From IMG/VR virus record IMGVR_UViG_3300047483_000537, positions 32,600-96,599 of that record: a stretch of DNA of 64,000 nucleotides; one strand, 5' to 3'. This stretch comes from a virus. A program made the position numbers and the translations under genes. How positions within the stretch are numbered: position 1 is the stretch's first letter; each line of letters begins with the position of its first letter. The notes below the pieces were generated by a model that was not told where the DNA came from, made no database searches, and worked only from the letters and a program-made list of their open reading frames with translations. Below are positions 35,717-43,745 of this stretch, one piece after another.

Positions 35717-37645
35717 TTAAGCTACGTAACGTAGAGCTGAAACGCCAGCACCTAGGTTAGTTGTAACTTGAGTCATACCAGTACGTAGACTTGCAACCAT
35801 AACTTTACGTTGTGTTTCAACTAAGTCTTGTGTATCGATACGTAGACCGCGTTGGTTACCAACGATGAAGTTACCTGGGTTCAAGCAGATAGCACCAGCT
35901 GCACCAGCAGCCTTGTCTTCGAATTCAGCACTTACGATAACTGGAGTGTTACCAACTGCACCGATTTGACCAGTTAATAGAGTGGCTTGGTTACCAACTT
36001 TGTCAACTGTTAGGAAGCTTGCGTCTTCTAGTAGGTCGTAGTAGTTTTCTGTGCTTACGATGTAAACTAGTTCGCTTGGGTCTAGACCCCAGGCACCTAG
36101 GTCACGACGTAGTTGCTGTAGTTTAGCAACAGTCATTTTAGCTGCATCAGAGATGTCTAGAGTAACGGCGCTAACTGCGTCATAACCAACTAGACCTTTA
36201 ACTGGGTCGGAACCAGTACCTGCACCACGTAGCATAGCGCGATCAACAGCGCGAGCAACACGACGGATCATAGCGTCACGAACGATTGGAGCTAATGCGA
36301 TTAAGCTGTCTTCGTCTTCTTCATAAGCCATGTATTCGTTTGTAGCTACTTTGTACGCATTTAGAGTAATTTCTTTTAATGCGTGTGTATCTGTGTTACC
36401 AGCAGAAGCAGTTGTACCGAACGCTGTGTTAGCCATCCATGTAGCAACACCAGCTTCTGGGTTTACAGGAATAGTCATAACGTTAGTTTGCATCGCGATG
36501 TTGCGTAGGTTAGGAGCAACAACTAAACGACGGCGAACTTCAGATTCCATGTTTGTGGAAACTTCTAGCTCCCATGTAGCGCTTGGTAGGTGTGCGCCGT
36601 ACTTTTCAACCATTTCACGGCCAAATTTAGTACCTTCGATACCTTTACCAACCATCTTGGCTAGGATAACTGCTTTTTCTTTGTCTGCATAAGACATTTC
36701 ACCGGCTTTGCCGTCTGTGAATTGCATACGTGACTTAGTGATAGCTTCTAGCTCTTTTGATTTTTCAGCAATAGCGGCTTCTAGACCAGCTAGAGCGGAC
36801 TTGCTTGATTCTGCTTGTGCTTCTAGGCGCTTCTCAATATCAGCTAATAGGGCTTCTGCACCAGTAGTTGAAGGAGTAGCTAGAGCAACTGCGGCTTTAA
36901 CTTTAGCGTCGAATTCAGCGTCTGCAGCGGCTTTAGCAGCCTTTTCAGCAGCAGCTTTTTCTTGAGCAGCTAATAGAGATTTTGTGGCTTCTTGAGCAGC
37001 AGCATTAGCGGCGTCGGCCAACATTTTTTGTAATTGTTCTGGAGTCATTTCCAATTCCTTAATAGTTTCGCTGTTTGCTTCGCTGGAGGCTTCTAGCCCA
37101 TTAGCTGAGTCGCTTTTGCTTGCAAACTGCATTTTGAAAGATTTAAATTCTTCGGCCGTGTCAAACGCCTTAGAAAGACTAAATAGTGTATTTTGATTAG
37201 CTGGCACAGACACAACAGAAATTTCGTGTAGTTCCAGTTCTTTTACAACAAACAGCTCTAAGGCTGAATTATATTCCGCATCAACGATACGGAAACCAAT
37301 GCTAAAGGCGGTTAGCACGCCGTCTTTTACAAGATTGAAAACATCCTCAGCAGCAGCAGAGATACGGGCTTTTACATATAGGCCTTTTTCATCTACTTTA
37401 TGCTCAGTCATTCTACCAACAGGTTCACTGTGCTGATGGTATGCAAGAATTACCGGATTTTTCAAGTAATTTTTAATACCAGCTTCCCACACGCTTGCAG
37501 GAACAATGTCACCATGTCTGTCGACGTCATTGGTTGAAGCGTAACCTTCGATGATTACGCTATCAATTTTTCCGTCAGCAGTAGGTAGAGGTTCACTCTT
37601 AGTAAAAGAACTGTTTAAAAACAGAACTTTATTTTTATCTACCAT
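35717..37645 (-). CDS. fused prohead protease and HK97-fold major capsid protein
   Basis: 642 residues in one frame. Residues ~25-150 are a U35-type prohead protease: GYASTNDVDRHGDIV, then AYHQHSEPVG (H72), LTAFSIGFR (S115) and ELHEISVVSVPAN (E141) as candidate catalytic residues. About 190-310 is an Ala/Glu/Lys-rich helical scaffold-like delta domain. From ~320 the HK97 capsid fold follows (RNIAMQTNVMTIPV, MLRGAGTGSDPVKGL, QQLRRDLGAWGLDPSELVYIVS). Normally protease and capsid are separate genes. Self-cleavage would have to free the capsid subunit. Portal lies just upstream. Confidence 0.9.
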   Translation of the reverse strand: MVDKNKVLFLNSSFTKSEPLPTADGKIDSVIIEGYASTNDVDRHGDIVPASVWEAGIKNYLKNPVILAYHQHSEPVGRMTEHKVDEKGLYVKARISAAAEDVFNLVKDGVLTAFSIGFRIVDAEYNSALELFVVKELELHEISVVSVPANQNTLFSLSKAFDTAEEFKSFKMQFASKSDSANGLEASSEANSETIKELEMTPEQLQKMLADAANAAAQEATKSLLAAQEKAAAEKAAKAAADAEFDAKVKAAVALATPSTTGAEALLADIEKRLEAQAESSKSALAGLEAAIAEKSKELEAITKSRMQFTDGKAGEMSYADKEKAVILAKMVGKGIEGTKFGREMVEKYGAHLPSATWELEVSTNMESEVRRRLVVAPNLRNIAMQTNVMTIPVNPEAGVATWMANTAFGTTASAGNTDTHALKEITLNAYKVATNEYMAYEEDEDSLIALAPIVRDAMIRRVARAVDRAMLRGAGTGSDPVKGLVGYDAVSAVTLDISDAAKMTVAKLQQLRRDLGAWGLDPSELVYIVSTENYYDLLEDASFLTVDKVGNQATLLTGQIGAVGNTPVIVSAEFEDKAAGAAGAICLNPGNFIVGNQRGLRIDTQDLVETQRKVMVASLRTGMTQVTTNLGAGVSALRYVA

Positions 37646-37660
37646 AATACCCCTTTGTGA

Positions 37661-38845
37661 TTATTCCTTAGCAGAGGCGGGACGTCCTCCAGTACTAGGA
37701 TTTGCTGCCGATCCAGCTATGTTAGCTGGAATTCGTAAGTCATCGTTACCAGCTTTGCTTTCATAACGTAGCTCTGTTCGAGCCTCGTTGGGGCTGATAA
37801 TCCCTGCATTTACCAGTGTTGAGTGGTAAGCTGCAATGTCTTTTAATTCAGGCTGTAGCGCACTCACAGAACTTGTGATAGCTTCTACATCGTATCCGAA
37901 GTAACGTTCAACAGCACTAATAAACTTACGATTAATTGGAAGAACAGTCTCCAAATAGAATAAACGTAAGTTAGGTGAGATGTTGGCGTTATTTCCGCCT
38001 TCTAACAAAATAGGTGGTACACCTATAGCTGTCATGATCTTTTCGCCATGAGTTTTGATTGAAACATCAAAATCCATGTCTTTGAAATTTGTTTGTGCTA
38101 GTGTATGTGGCTTTAATCCTGAATCCAGGATAACTGGACGCTTAGCACCTAGCTTGGTGTTGTATTTTTGTAACCAATACTGAATTGTTTTTTCCTTGGC
38201 TATCTGGCTCAAGGTATTTTCAGTTGTTAGTACTAAACCAAAGATAGCTCCGTTGTCAAAGAACGCTTCTTGAAATTGTTGCATAGAATATAAGATATTC
38301 ATGCTGCGTTCTGCTGGCTGCAGTCTTGATGCACCACGATAAATTGAGTCTGAACTCAAATCGCGGAAATAAAACACTTCGTCTTCTTTAAAATCCACCG
38401 CTCCGTTGTAGCGAAAGCCGCGAATAAATGTTTTTGAGTCTGTTAGGATTTCTACATTGGAGGCTGGTAGGTGATACATAAAAATACCATCAAAATGCAC
38501 AAAGGCATTACCTTCCAAAATAAAATCCGTAAAGAGTGCAGTACGAAAGTCCTGTGCGCTCTGGTACGGATTAGGGCGGAAGTTAAGTAATGTGTTCAAT
38601 GTCTTTTGACGAACACCTACAACAACTCCGTCATGTACCTTGTCTTTGATATCGTAATCAAGACTGCTACATGCGCTAGCCAATAGGTTAACAGGTCTGT
38701 TAACAGATTCTAGCTTTTTAAATGCCTGAAGGTAAGCAAGTTTGGCTTCTGTGCCAACTTGAGACCCTTCGGCTTCTGCAATTCGGGTTTGTGCCGGATT
38801 CAACTTTTCTCGTATGTTGTTCCAACCTTTTGCGATCCAGTTCAT
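37661..38845 (-). CDS. portal protein (HK97 family)
   Basis: 394 residues, the usual length of HK97-type portals. Family features: RPVNLLASACSSLDYDI early, NPYQSAQDFRTALFTDFILEGNAFV, FYFRDLSSDSIYRGASRLQPA, the FKDMDFDVS-KTHGEKIMTAIGVPPILLEG segment and the late IISPNEARTELRYE. It forms the dodecameric ring for DNA entry and terminase docking. It is 15 nt upstream of the protease-capsid fusion in the transcript. Start at 38845 is preceded by a weak ribosome site. Confidence 0.92.
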   Translation of the reverse strand: MNWIAKGWNNIREKLNPAQTRIAEAEGSQVGTEAKLAYLQAFKKLESVNRPVNLLASACSSLDYDIKDKVHDGVVVGVRQKTLNTLLNFRPNPYQSAQDFRTALFTDFILEGNAFVHFDGIFMYHLPASNVEILTDSKTFIRGFRYNGAVDFKEDEVFYFRDLSSDSIYRGASRLQPAERSMNILYSMQQFQEAFFDNGAIFGLVLTTENTLSQIAKEKTIQYWLQKYNTKLGAKRPVILDSGLKPHTLAQTNFKDMDFDVSIKTHGEKIMTAIGVPPILLEGGNNANISPNLRLFYLETVLPINRKFISAVERYFGYDVEAITSSVSALQPELKDIAAYHSTLVNAGIISPNEARTELRYESKAGNDDLRIPANIAGSAANPSTGGRPASAKE

Positions 38846-38853
38846 GGTTTTCC

Positions 38854-39285
38854 CTATATAAATCTCGCGAAAAATGAACTGTGGTTAGAGTGTGCAACAA
38901 ACTTATCACCTGAAACGTGCTTCTCACGCTGTAATTCAATCCAACGTTGCTGCTTAGGTTCGGAACCTGGTTGTGGAGCTTTCCCGTAAATGGAATGAAG
39001 TGCTACATGATGGGGATTACATAGGGTGTAAACCTTTTCATACAGCTCTATTTTATGCTCTGCAATAAATTCGTCACGAACAGCTAAAATGCCTTCGTCA
39101 GTTGATATGTCGTAACCTTTTCTATCAGCCCACGTCTCTAAGAGTATTGTGATTGAATGTAAATGGTGTAGTTCTAAGTCTTTTTCTGAATCACAGATAA
39201 AGCACATAGACTTTTTTTCGTATGCTGCCTTAGCACGGTCTCGTACCCATTTAACTGGGATACGTTTGTTTGTATTCTTGGCCAT
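38854..39285 (-). CDS. HNH endonuclease
   Basis: 143 residues with the zinc-binding HNH layout: CFIC (28-31), LELHHLHSI (H40/H41 as the general base) and a later YTLCNPHHVALHSIYG. Such HNH proteins commonly lie next to terminase genes and stimulate genome cutting during packaging in HK97-like phages. Its consensus promoter at 39315-39343 also drives portal and capsid. A free-standing homing role is the alternative. Confidence 0.8.
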   Translation of the reverse strand: MAKNTNKRIPVKWVRDRAKAAYEKKSMCFICDSEKDLELHHLHSITILLETWADRKGYDISTDEGILAVRDEFIAEHKIELYEKVYTLCNPHHVALHSIYGKAPQPGSEPKQQRWIELQREKHVSGDKFVAHSNHSSFFARFI

Positions 39286-39314
39286 TTTTAGTTGGACCTT
39301 TTGTGATTACTAGT

Positions 39315-39343
39315 ATTATACAGCGTATGCATAAAAATGTCAA
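39315..39343 (-). promoter_or_regulatory. perfect sigma70 promoter for head genes
   Basis: Minus strand TTGACA (338-343), 17-nt spacer, TATAAT (315-320). It lies in the 154-nt gap after terL and starts the HNH-portal-capsid transcript near 39308. Confidence 0.9.
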
Positions 39344-39378
39344 TACCAGAATTTTTGTTGCAGTTCTGGCAAACGAAC

Positions 39379-39407
39379 TTGAATTGCAAACGCAAATAGT
39401 GTATAAT
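39379..39407 (+). promoter_or_regulatory. possible rightward promoter, antisense to terL
   Basis: Plus strand TTGAAT (379-384), 17-nt spacer, TATAAT (402-407). No plus-strand gene follows, so transcription from it would run antisense through the terminase large-subunit gene. It is back-to-back with the leftward promoter at 39315. Confidence 0.5.
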
Positions 39408-39439
39408 AGAATTATAAAGCAATTTACAGTATCACGCAA

Positions 39440-40726
39440 TTATAGCGTATAAGTATAAAGTGCATAGCGGATTGCATCGGCCATGTGAGAGTAGTCGTCA
39501 TGTTTTGGACGTTCTTTTTGTAGACCTTCTTTGTTATCCCAGCGGTACTGGTCAAACACAGCTAGTGCATGAGTGCAGTGTGGTGCTACTTTTAAGCGAT
39601 TTTGAGCTACCAGGGTTTGTACATAGGCAATACCAGGTAACACATCTTTTTTGGCCTTTGTGCTAGCAAGATCGTAGATGTATGCCAGGTCTGATGCAAA
39701 CTGTGCTGCAGCCGAGTCAATAAAAATGGTTTCTACACCCCAACGCGCACACAGTTCACGAAACGACTCTGCGTGTTCGGCAGTGGTAGCTTCATTTTTT
39801 AAATACTCGTCAACAATCCAAAACACATCACTGACAGCGTCATAAATAATTACCACAAATGCTGTGAAATCACGATAGCCAGGGTCACAGCCAGCAATAG
39901 CTTCGCCAGTTAACCCCATCGGAGGTTCGCAAACATCGGTTTCAGCCAGCGAGTAAATCTGACCCTCAAACACTGTAAACGATGCCAAGTATTCTTGTTC
40001 AAACTCAGCACGCGACATTGACTTGCGAGCTTCGCTAACATCCGACTCAGCCATGCGAGTGTTTTCGGAATAGTCAGCTTGTAAACTAACCCACTCAGGA
40101 AAGTTGGAATCAAAACCACGATTCCAAAATTGGCTAAACCAGTTGTTGCGACCACGCGGTGTGGAGATAAAAATTGCCTTGGAGTTAGGCTTGTCTAGTG
40201 TAGGACGTAGCGCAACGTTAAACGCGGCTTCGCCATCCGAACCAAGTGCAGCCTCGTCAAAGATGATTAAGTCATACGATCTACCAACGCACGAGTCCAC
40301 AGTTGATAAACTACCCATGCGAATAGTCGACCCATTGGATAATTCAATGATCTTGTCTTTTAGGTTATCACGCGATACTTCTAAGTCAAAGTGCTTGATC
40401 AGTTTGCGTTGCAGTTCAAAACTAATACCCGATAGGTTATAGTTTGGCGACATGATTAAAACATTGCAGCCGGGGACTAAACTGACAAGTTGACCAACCA
40501 CGTTGGCTATGTAGGTTTTGCCCAGTCTGCGTGCAAGTGCAGCGCAAACAAAACGGTACTTGGGATCGTTAACGGCGTTGATTAGTGCGATTTGGGGTCG
40601 GTTGATGGTTTCGTAGATACCTAAGAGCTTTAAGTAGTTGGTAATCGGCAGTTTGATAAATCGCGAATCCGCTGGGAACTCCTCGATCACATCACAGTTA
40701 ACGTCTGGACGAGAGATAGTTAGCAT
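39440..40726 (-). CDS. terminase large subunit
   Basis: 428 residues. ATPase domain: Walker A-like ARRLGKT (65-71), Walker B LIIFDEA (153-159) and IFISTPRGR motif III (~185-193). RNase-H-like nuclease domain: D281 in GCDPGYRD, D337 in FIDSAAAQ and D417 in MADAIRYAL, the three metal-binding acids expected for headful or cos cleavage. It packages DNA through the portal. It begins in the last base of the small-subunit gene (TAATG), so translation is coupled. Confidence 0.93.
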   Translation of the reverse strand: MLTISRPDVNCDVIEEFPADSRFIKLPITNYLKLLGIYETINRPQIALINAVNDPKYRFVCAALARRLGKTYIANVVGQLVSLVPGCNVLIMSPNYNLSGISFELQRKLIKHFDLEVSRDNLKDKIIELSNGSTIRMGSLSTVDSCVGRSYDLIIFDEAALGSDGEAAFNVALRPTLDKPNSKAIFISTPRGRNNWFSQFWNRGFDSNFPEWVSLQADYSENTRMAESDVSEARKSMSRAEFEQEYLASFTVFEGQIYSLAETDVCEPPMGLTGEAIAGCDPGYRDFTAFVVIIYDAVSDVFWIVDEYLKNEATTAEHAESFRELCARWGVETIFIDSAAAQFASDLAYIYDLASTKAKKDVLPGIAYVQTLVAQNRLKVAPHCTHALAVFDQYRWDNKEGLQKERPKHDDYSHMADAIRYALYTYTL

Positions 40727-41193
40727 TACTGTACATCCCCACTAATCAAGCGCGATATTAAATGTGAATACTTTGAGCCATCATCATTGATTTGCACATT
40801 GACTTGTTTGGTGGGCGCAGTTCCAGCACGCAATTTCTCCAATTGAATTTCACGGTCTAATAAATCCATTGACATTTTATGCGATATTTGTAATAACTCA
40901 GCAATGTCTTTGGTCGAGCCCGTTTGCGATTCATGCAGCTCTTGAAACTTTTGCTTGATTAGTGCGTCCATGGCCGCGCGCATTTCAAAACGGTTGTTGA
41001 AGCCCATATCCATAAACACATGGTCAACGTATGCACGCACTTCACGGCGTGATAAAATTTCGGTGACCAGTGTGGGTGGCAGGTCCAATTCATCGGCCAC
41101 ACGTTTTGCATCTTGTAGTTGCAAGTAGCAATTGGCTACTTCTAGGGCTTCTGGGGCAATTTGTACGGTTTCTGCAGGTAGGTGTTGTTGCAT
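40726..41193 (-). CDS. terminase small subunit
   Basis: The start at 41193 (MQQHLPAETVQ, 155 residues) follows an AAAGGA ribosome site with 8-nt spacing; the longer frame from 41214 would start inside the promoter. The N-terminal part carries a helix-turn-helix-like segment (CYLQLQDAKRVADELDLPPTLVTEILSRREVRAYVDHVF), then helical oligomerisation sequence. It recognises the packaging site and recruits TerL. The G/T-rich stretch just upstream could hold that site. Confidence 0.82.
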   Translation of the reverse strand: MQQHLPAETVQIAPEALEVANCYLQLQDAKRVADELDLPPTLVTEILSRREVRAYVDHVFMDMGFNNRFEMRAAMDALIKQKFQELHESQTGSTKDIAELLQISHKMSMDLLDREIQLEKLRAGTAPTKQVNVQINDDGSKYSHLISRLISGDVQ

Positions 41194-41213
41194 AGTTTGA
41201 GTCCTTTGGGGCA

Positions 41214-41243
41214 ATTATAACATGGGTGGGTGTTGGCGGTCAA
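41214..41243 (-). promoter_or_regulatory. promoter for the terminase genes
   Basis: Minus strand TTGACC (238-243), 18-nt spacer, TATAAT (214-219). Start near 41207, about 15 nt before the terS start codon. Confidence 0.75.
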
Positions 41244-41493
41244 GTGTGATAATTTTGTGGAGGTTTGCAGGGTTGGGGGTTGATTCGGGGCGGATGTGGG
41301 CGATTGTGGACGATTTGGGCAATTTAGGGTCACGTTGTGTGTTGGCACCGTGGGTGTTTTGGGATTTTTATTGTGTAGGCCGCGTGTGTGTGGGTGCCAT
41401 GGCGTGTGTGAAAACAAAGGTCTACTAACCGCCCCTGGTCTGTGAACCAAAGTATTCATAGGGTAAACACCTAGAAAATAATCTATCAAATGC
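41222..41493. other. non-coding divergent region with strong G/T strand bias; possible packaging or origin site
   Basis: Between the leftward terminase promoter and the first rightward gene. From 41222 to about 41420 the plus strand is mostly G and T with few C or A (for example GGTTTGCAGGGTTGGGGGTT). One copy of TTTAGGGTCA lies at 41323-41332. No convincing reading frame is present. Position beside terS is typical for cos or pac sites, but no inverted cos arms were seen. Confidence 0.5.
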
Positions 41494-41521
41494 TTGCACG
41501 ACTAAAAAATCCTGATATAAT
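41494..41521 (+). promoter_or_regulatory. rightward promoter (TTGCAC-N16-TATAAT)
   Basis: TTGCAC (494-499), 16-nt spacer ending CCTGA, TATAAT (516-521) then AGA. The same CCTGN-TATAATAGA core recurs at 44346-44373 and 45738-45765. Confidence 0.75.
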
Positions 41522-41549
41522 AGATACATCGCAACAAGGAAACGATAAC

Positions 41550-41645
41550 ATGAAAAAGATTAAAGAATTTTTGGACTTGGCACTCTGCATGGGTTGCATT
41601 GTCTTGCCTTTTGTGTTATACTTTGCTTTTGTGATGAAGCCTTGA
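41550..41645 (+). CDS. 31-residue membrane peptide
   Basis: ATG at 41550 with AAGGA 9 nt upstream, TGA at 41643-41645. The product starts with a charged MKKIKEFLD stretch and continues with one hydrophobic helix (LALCMGCIVLPFVLYFAFVM), so it is a likely single-pass inner-membrane peptide. It is the first gene after the rightward promoter at 41494. Too short for family assignment. Confidence 0.55.
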   Translation: MKKIKEFLDLALCMGCIVLPFVLYFAFVMKP

Positions 41646-41679
41646 TTTTCCCTTTCCCTTAACTTTTTAGGATTTTAAA

Positions 41680-42003
41680 ATGACTGCAAAAACTGTAAAC
41701 TATACCGCTGAACAAACTGCCAAGATGGTAGCCGACTATGAGGCTGGCGTAACTGTAGAACAAATGGCTACAGAATTGGGTAAGACTGTTCGTTCTATTG
41801 TTGCCAAGCTCTCGCGTGAGAAGGTATACAAGGCTAAGACTTACGTTAGCAAAACTGGTGAGGCTGTAATTAAAAAAGATACAGTTGCCGACTACATTGG
41901 TGAGGCTTTGGGCTTGGCTGAGGCTGATACAGAATCGCTAACCAAAGCTAACAAAAATGCTTTGAAGGCTATTGCTGATTTCATCAAGGCTGAAAAGACC
42001 TGA
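41680..42003 (+). CDS. small HTH-like protein, paralogue 1 of 4
   Basis: 107 residues. Residues 1-60 (YTAEQTAKMVADYEAGVTVEQMATELGKTVRSIVAKLSREKVY) look like a helix-turn-helix of the kind that reads DNA, with the recognition helix GKTVRSIVAKLSRE. Then comes a KAKTYVSKTGEAV hairpin and a helical C-terminus with LTKANKNALKAI. It is closely similar to the proteins at 45801 and 47053 and more distantly to 48602 (minus strand). Related proteins occur in T4-like aquatic phages; function unknown, DNA binding is the likely role. AGGA ribosome site 8 nt upstream. Confidence 0.75.
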   Translation: MTAKTVNYTAEQTAKMVADYEAGVTVEQMATELGKTVRSIVAKLSREKVYKAKTYVSKTGEAVIKKDTVADYIGEALGLAEADTESLTKANKNALKAIADFIKAEKT

Positions 42004-42009
42004 TAGACT

Positions 42010-42037
42010 GTAGGGGCTTTATGCCCCTACTCTTTTC
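42010..42037 (+). terminator. intrinsic terminator after HTH paralogue 1
   Basis: GTAGGGGC / GCCCCTAC, an 8-bp perfect stem with a TTTAT loop, followed by TCTTTTCTG. Confidence 0.8.
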
Positions 42038-42042
42038 TGTGC

Positions 42043-42048
42043 TATAAT
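42043..42048 (+). promoter_or_regulatory. extended -10 promoter placed for a leaderless transcript
   Basis: TGC-TATAAT gives an extended -10 (TGn). No good -35 is visible. Only 6 nt separate TATAAT from the ATG at 42055, so the RNA would start at or next to the start codon. Confidence 0.55.
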
Positions 42049-42054
42049 ACACCT

Positions 42055-42186
42055 ATGAACACAAACACTTACATTGTATACAATATGTCGGGCGCATACT
42101 ATGATGCACTCATGAACTCATGCCCATCATGGGTTTGGACAGACCAAGAATTTGAAGATTATTTTGCAATGATGACAGGGGCATAA
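42055..42186 (+). CDS. 43-residue protein, probably leaderless
   Basis: ATG at 42055, TAA at 42184-42186. The product begins MNTNTYIVYNMSGAYYDALM and contains SCPSWVWTDQEFEDYFAMM. There is no Shine-Dalgarno sequence; TATAAT lies 6 nt before the ATG. The next gene starts 1 nt after its stop, so both may be translated from one RNA. Short acidic phage proteins of this kind are common; function unknown. Confidence 0.55.
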   Translation: MNTNTYIVYNMSGAYYDALMNSCPSWVWTDQEFEDYFAMMTGA

Positions 42187-42187
42187 T

Positions 42188-42517
42188 ATGTTTAATTTAT
42201 ACGATTATATTAAATACTTGAAATTAAAGCGGCCCGTTAATTTGCGGATTATAACCCGTAAAAATAAATGGGCAGATGCCGAATATGAGGCAGAATATTC
42301 AGATAATGGCCGACTGCTTGAACATTGCATTACTGTATACTATAAGAATAATACTCGTGATTTGGATGTATTAATCGCTCATGAATTAATCCATGCTTGG
42401 CAAGAAGAAAATAAAGCACAAGAAACACACGGGCCAGCGTTTATTAAATATGCCCGCAAAATGGAAAAACATTTCGGCTTAAAAGAAATTTATATTCCAG
42501 ATGTTGACTTAGAATGA
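42188..42517 (+). CDS. SprT-like zinc metalloprotease 1
   Basis: 109 residues. It has the SprT/Spartan signature: HELIHAW (H65, E66, H69) with a downstream HGPAFIKYARKM in which H81 is the third ligand. The protein is little more than the protease core, without the C-terminal zinc ribbon of cellular SprT. Cellular relatives cut DNA-protein crosslinks; a phage role in clearing host protein from DNA is plausible but unproven. A second SprT-like gene lies at 43746. Confidence 0.8.
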   Translation: MFNLYDYIKYLKLKRPVNLRIITRKNKWADAEYEAEYSDNGRLLEHCITVYYKNNTRDLDVLIAHELIHAWQEENKAQETHGPAFIKYARKMEKHFGLKEIYIPDVDLE

Positions 42518-42604
42518 ATACCTTTGGTTGCAAACAAAAATGAATACTTTTGTTTGCAATTTGGGGCGCCAATTATATCACATATAATTGGGGCGTGTCA
42601 AGGG
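42514..42604 (-). repeat. leftward promoter module, copy A
   Basis: On the minus strand TTGACA (596-601), 18-nt spacer, TATAAT (572-577), then TGGCGC. Downstream on the same strand (42528-42559) is a hairpin TTGCAAACAAAA / TTTTGTTTGCAA. The module fills the gap after the SprT-like gene and faces back into it. Confidence 0.8.
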
Positions 42605-42668
42605 TTTTGCGATTAATTTTTTCAATCGGGGCGATAGCGAAAATCAATCAAAATATTTGCTGTAGGCG

Positions 42669-42696
42669 TGGACAATCGGGGAAAATCGTGTATAAT
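42669..42696 (+). promoter_or_regulatory. rightward promoter for the HAD gene
   Basis: TGGACA (669-674), 16-nt spacer, TATAAT (691-696). Its downstream leader (ACACATCAACACAGAACAG) is similar to those at 44374 and 45766. Confidence 0.65.
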
Positions 42697-42726
42697 TGAC
42701 ACATCAACACAGAACAGAGGTTCAAA

Positions 42727-43203
42727 ATGGCTAAGATTACAAAAGTTTCAATTTACGACATGGATGGCACAATCGTTTGCAGTTTGCACAGATACCGCAC
42801 AATCGTTGACGATAATGGCGAACGCATTGATTTGGATTATTGGAGAGAAAACGAATATCGCGCAATGGATGATTCATTATTGCCATTGGCTGAACAATAT
42901 CGTAAAGATTTGAAGGATGAAAATACTTTTGTTATTATTGCAACTGCCCGTGTTTTGCGTGATGCTGATAATAAATTTATTCGTGATATTCTCGGTGAGC
43001 CTGATTATATTATCTCACGCATGGATGGAGATACTACTTCAGGCGGTAAATTAAAAATCGCTGGATTAACTAAGTTTTTTAATCTCAAGCCATTTCAAAA
43101 TGCTGAATTTACATTTTATGAGGATAATACTACATATTTAAAAGCGGTTTGTGACAGATTCAATATCCGTGGGGTTTATGTCCCAAGCAAGCAAGGACAC
43201 TAA
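42727..43203 (+). CDS. HAD-family phosphatase
   Basis: 158 residues with HAD motif I DMDGT (D11 nucleophile, D13), a threonine-rich motif II (VIIATARVL), a lysine region (GGKLKIAGLTKF) and an acidic motif III (EFTFYEDNTTYLKAV). The short insertion between motifs I and II resembles the phosphatase halves of polynucleotide kinases and phage nucleotidases. The substrate is unknown. GAGG ribosome site; followed by a UUCG-capped terminator. Confidence 0.8.
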   Translation: MAKITKVSIYDMDGTIVCSLHRYRTIVDDNGERIDLDYWRENEYRAMDDSLLPLAEQYRKDLKDENTFVIIATARVLRDADNKFIRDILGEPDYIISRMDGDTTSGGKLKIAGLTKFFNLKPFQNAEFTFYEDNTTYLKAVCDRFNIRGVYVPSKQGH

Positions 43204-43205
43204 TA

Positions 43206-43227
43206 TATAATCCCTTCGGGGATTATA
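43206..43227 (+). terminator. intrinsic hairpin after HAD gene (UUCG loop)
   Basis: TATAATCCC-TTCG-GGGATTATA, a 9-bp perfect stem with a TTCG tetraloop. The downstream T run is poor, so it may be a weak terminator or an RNA-end stabiliser. Confidence 0.65.
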
Positions 43228-43253
43228 ATATCAAATTAATCTGGAGAATATAA

Positions 43254-43571
43254 ATGCAACCATCACACGTTCTTGATTTTGTTGATTTTAAAATTGCACA
43301 ATATCAGCCCCGATATAATGCCAGTAAATCTAAATTTGATTCTATGCTGGAAATATATAAATCAGCATCGTGGTTTAGAAAATTTGTAACAGATAATCCA
43401 TGTGATTCAAATTGGGAATATTGGTGGGTTGGTTCTTGGATTGATGAATTAAATGAAATTCGCCGTGAAGCTGAATATAAAAACAAAATGGATTATATGA
43501 GAATGGATATTCCAGAAACTTGGCATAAACATTTTTATAAATGGGCACAAGATAATAGTATCCCATTTTAA
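43254..43571 (+). CDS. uncharacterised phage protein
   Basis: 105 residues rich in aromatic and charged residues (SASWFRKFVTDNPCDSNWEYWW, SWIDELNEIRREAEYKNKM, ETWHKHFYKW). No known motif. GGAG ribosome site 7-8 nt before the ATG. It lies between the HAD phosphatase and copy B of the leftward promoter module. Probably a cytoplasmic early protein. Confidence 0.6.
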   Translation: MQPSHVLDFVDFKIAQYQPRYNASKSKFDSMLEIYKSASWFRKFVTDNPCDSNWEYWWVGSWIDELNEIRREAEYKNKMDYMRMDIPETWHKHFYKWAQDNSIPF

Positions 43572-43656
43572 TACTTCAGTTTGCAAACCAAAAATGAATA
43601 CTTTGGTTTGCAAGTTTGCGCCAAAATTATATCATATAATTTTGGCCCGTGTCAAT
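43569..43656 (-). repeat. leftward promoter module, copy B
   Basis: Minus strand TTGACA (650-655), 18-nt spacer, TATAAT (626-631) then TTTGGCGC. Hairpin TTGCAAACCAAA / TTTGGTTTGCAA at 43581-43613. The AT core AAAATTATATCATATAATTTT is itself palindromic. Confidence 0.8.
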
Positions 43657-43745
43657 AGGGTAAACCCCTAATTTGCGTAAATACAACAAAAATAAATTTT
43701 TAAAAATTTTGTGCGTGTGGCGTGTTTTTCGTGTATAATTTCAGC

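Noticed and set aside
41142-41489. 115-codon minus-strand frame upstream of terS
   Set aside because: It lies on the skewed strand across the terminase promoter; C/A-rich bias gives a Pro/Thr-rich pseudo-protein.
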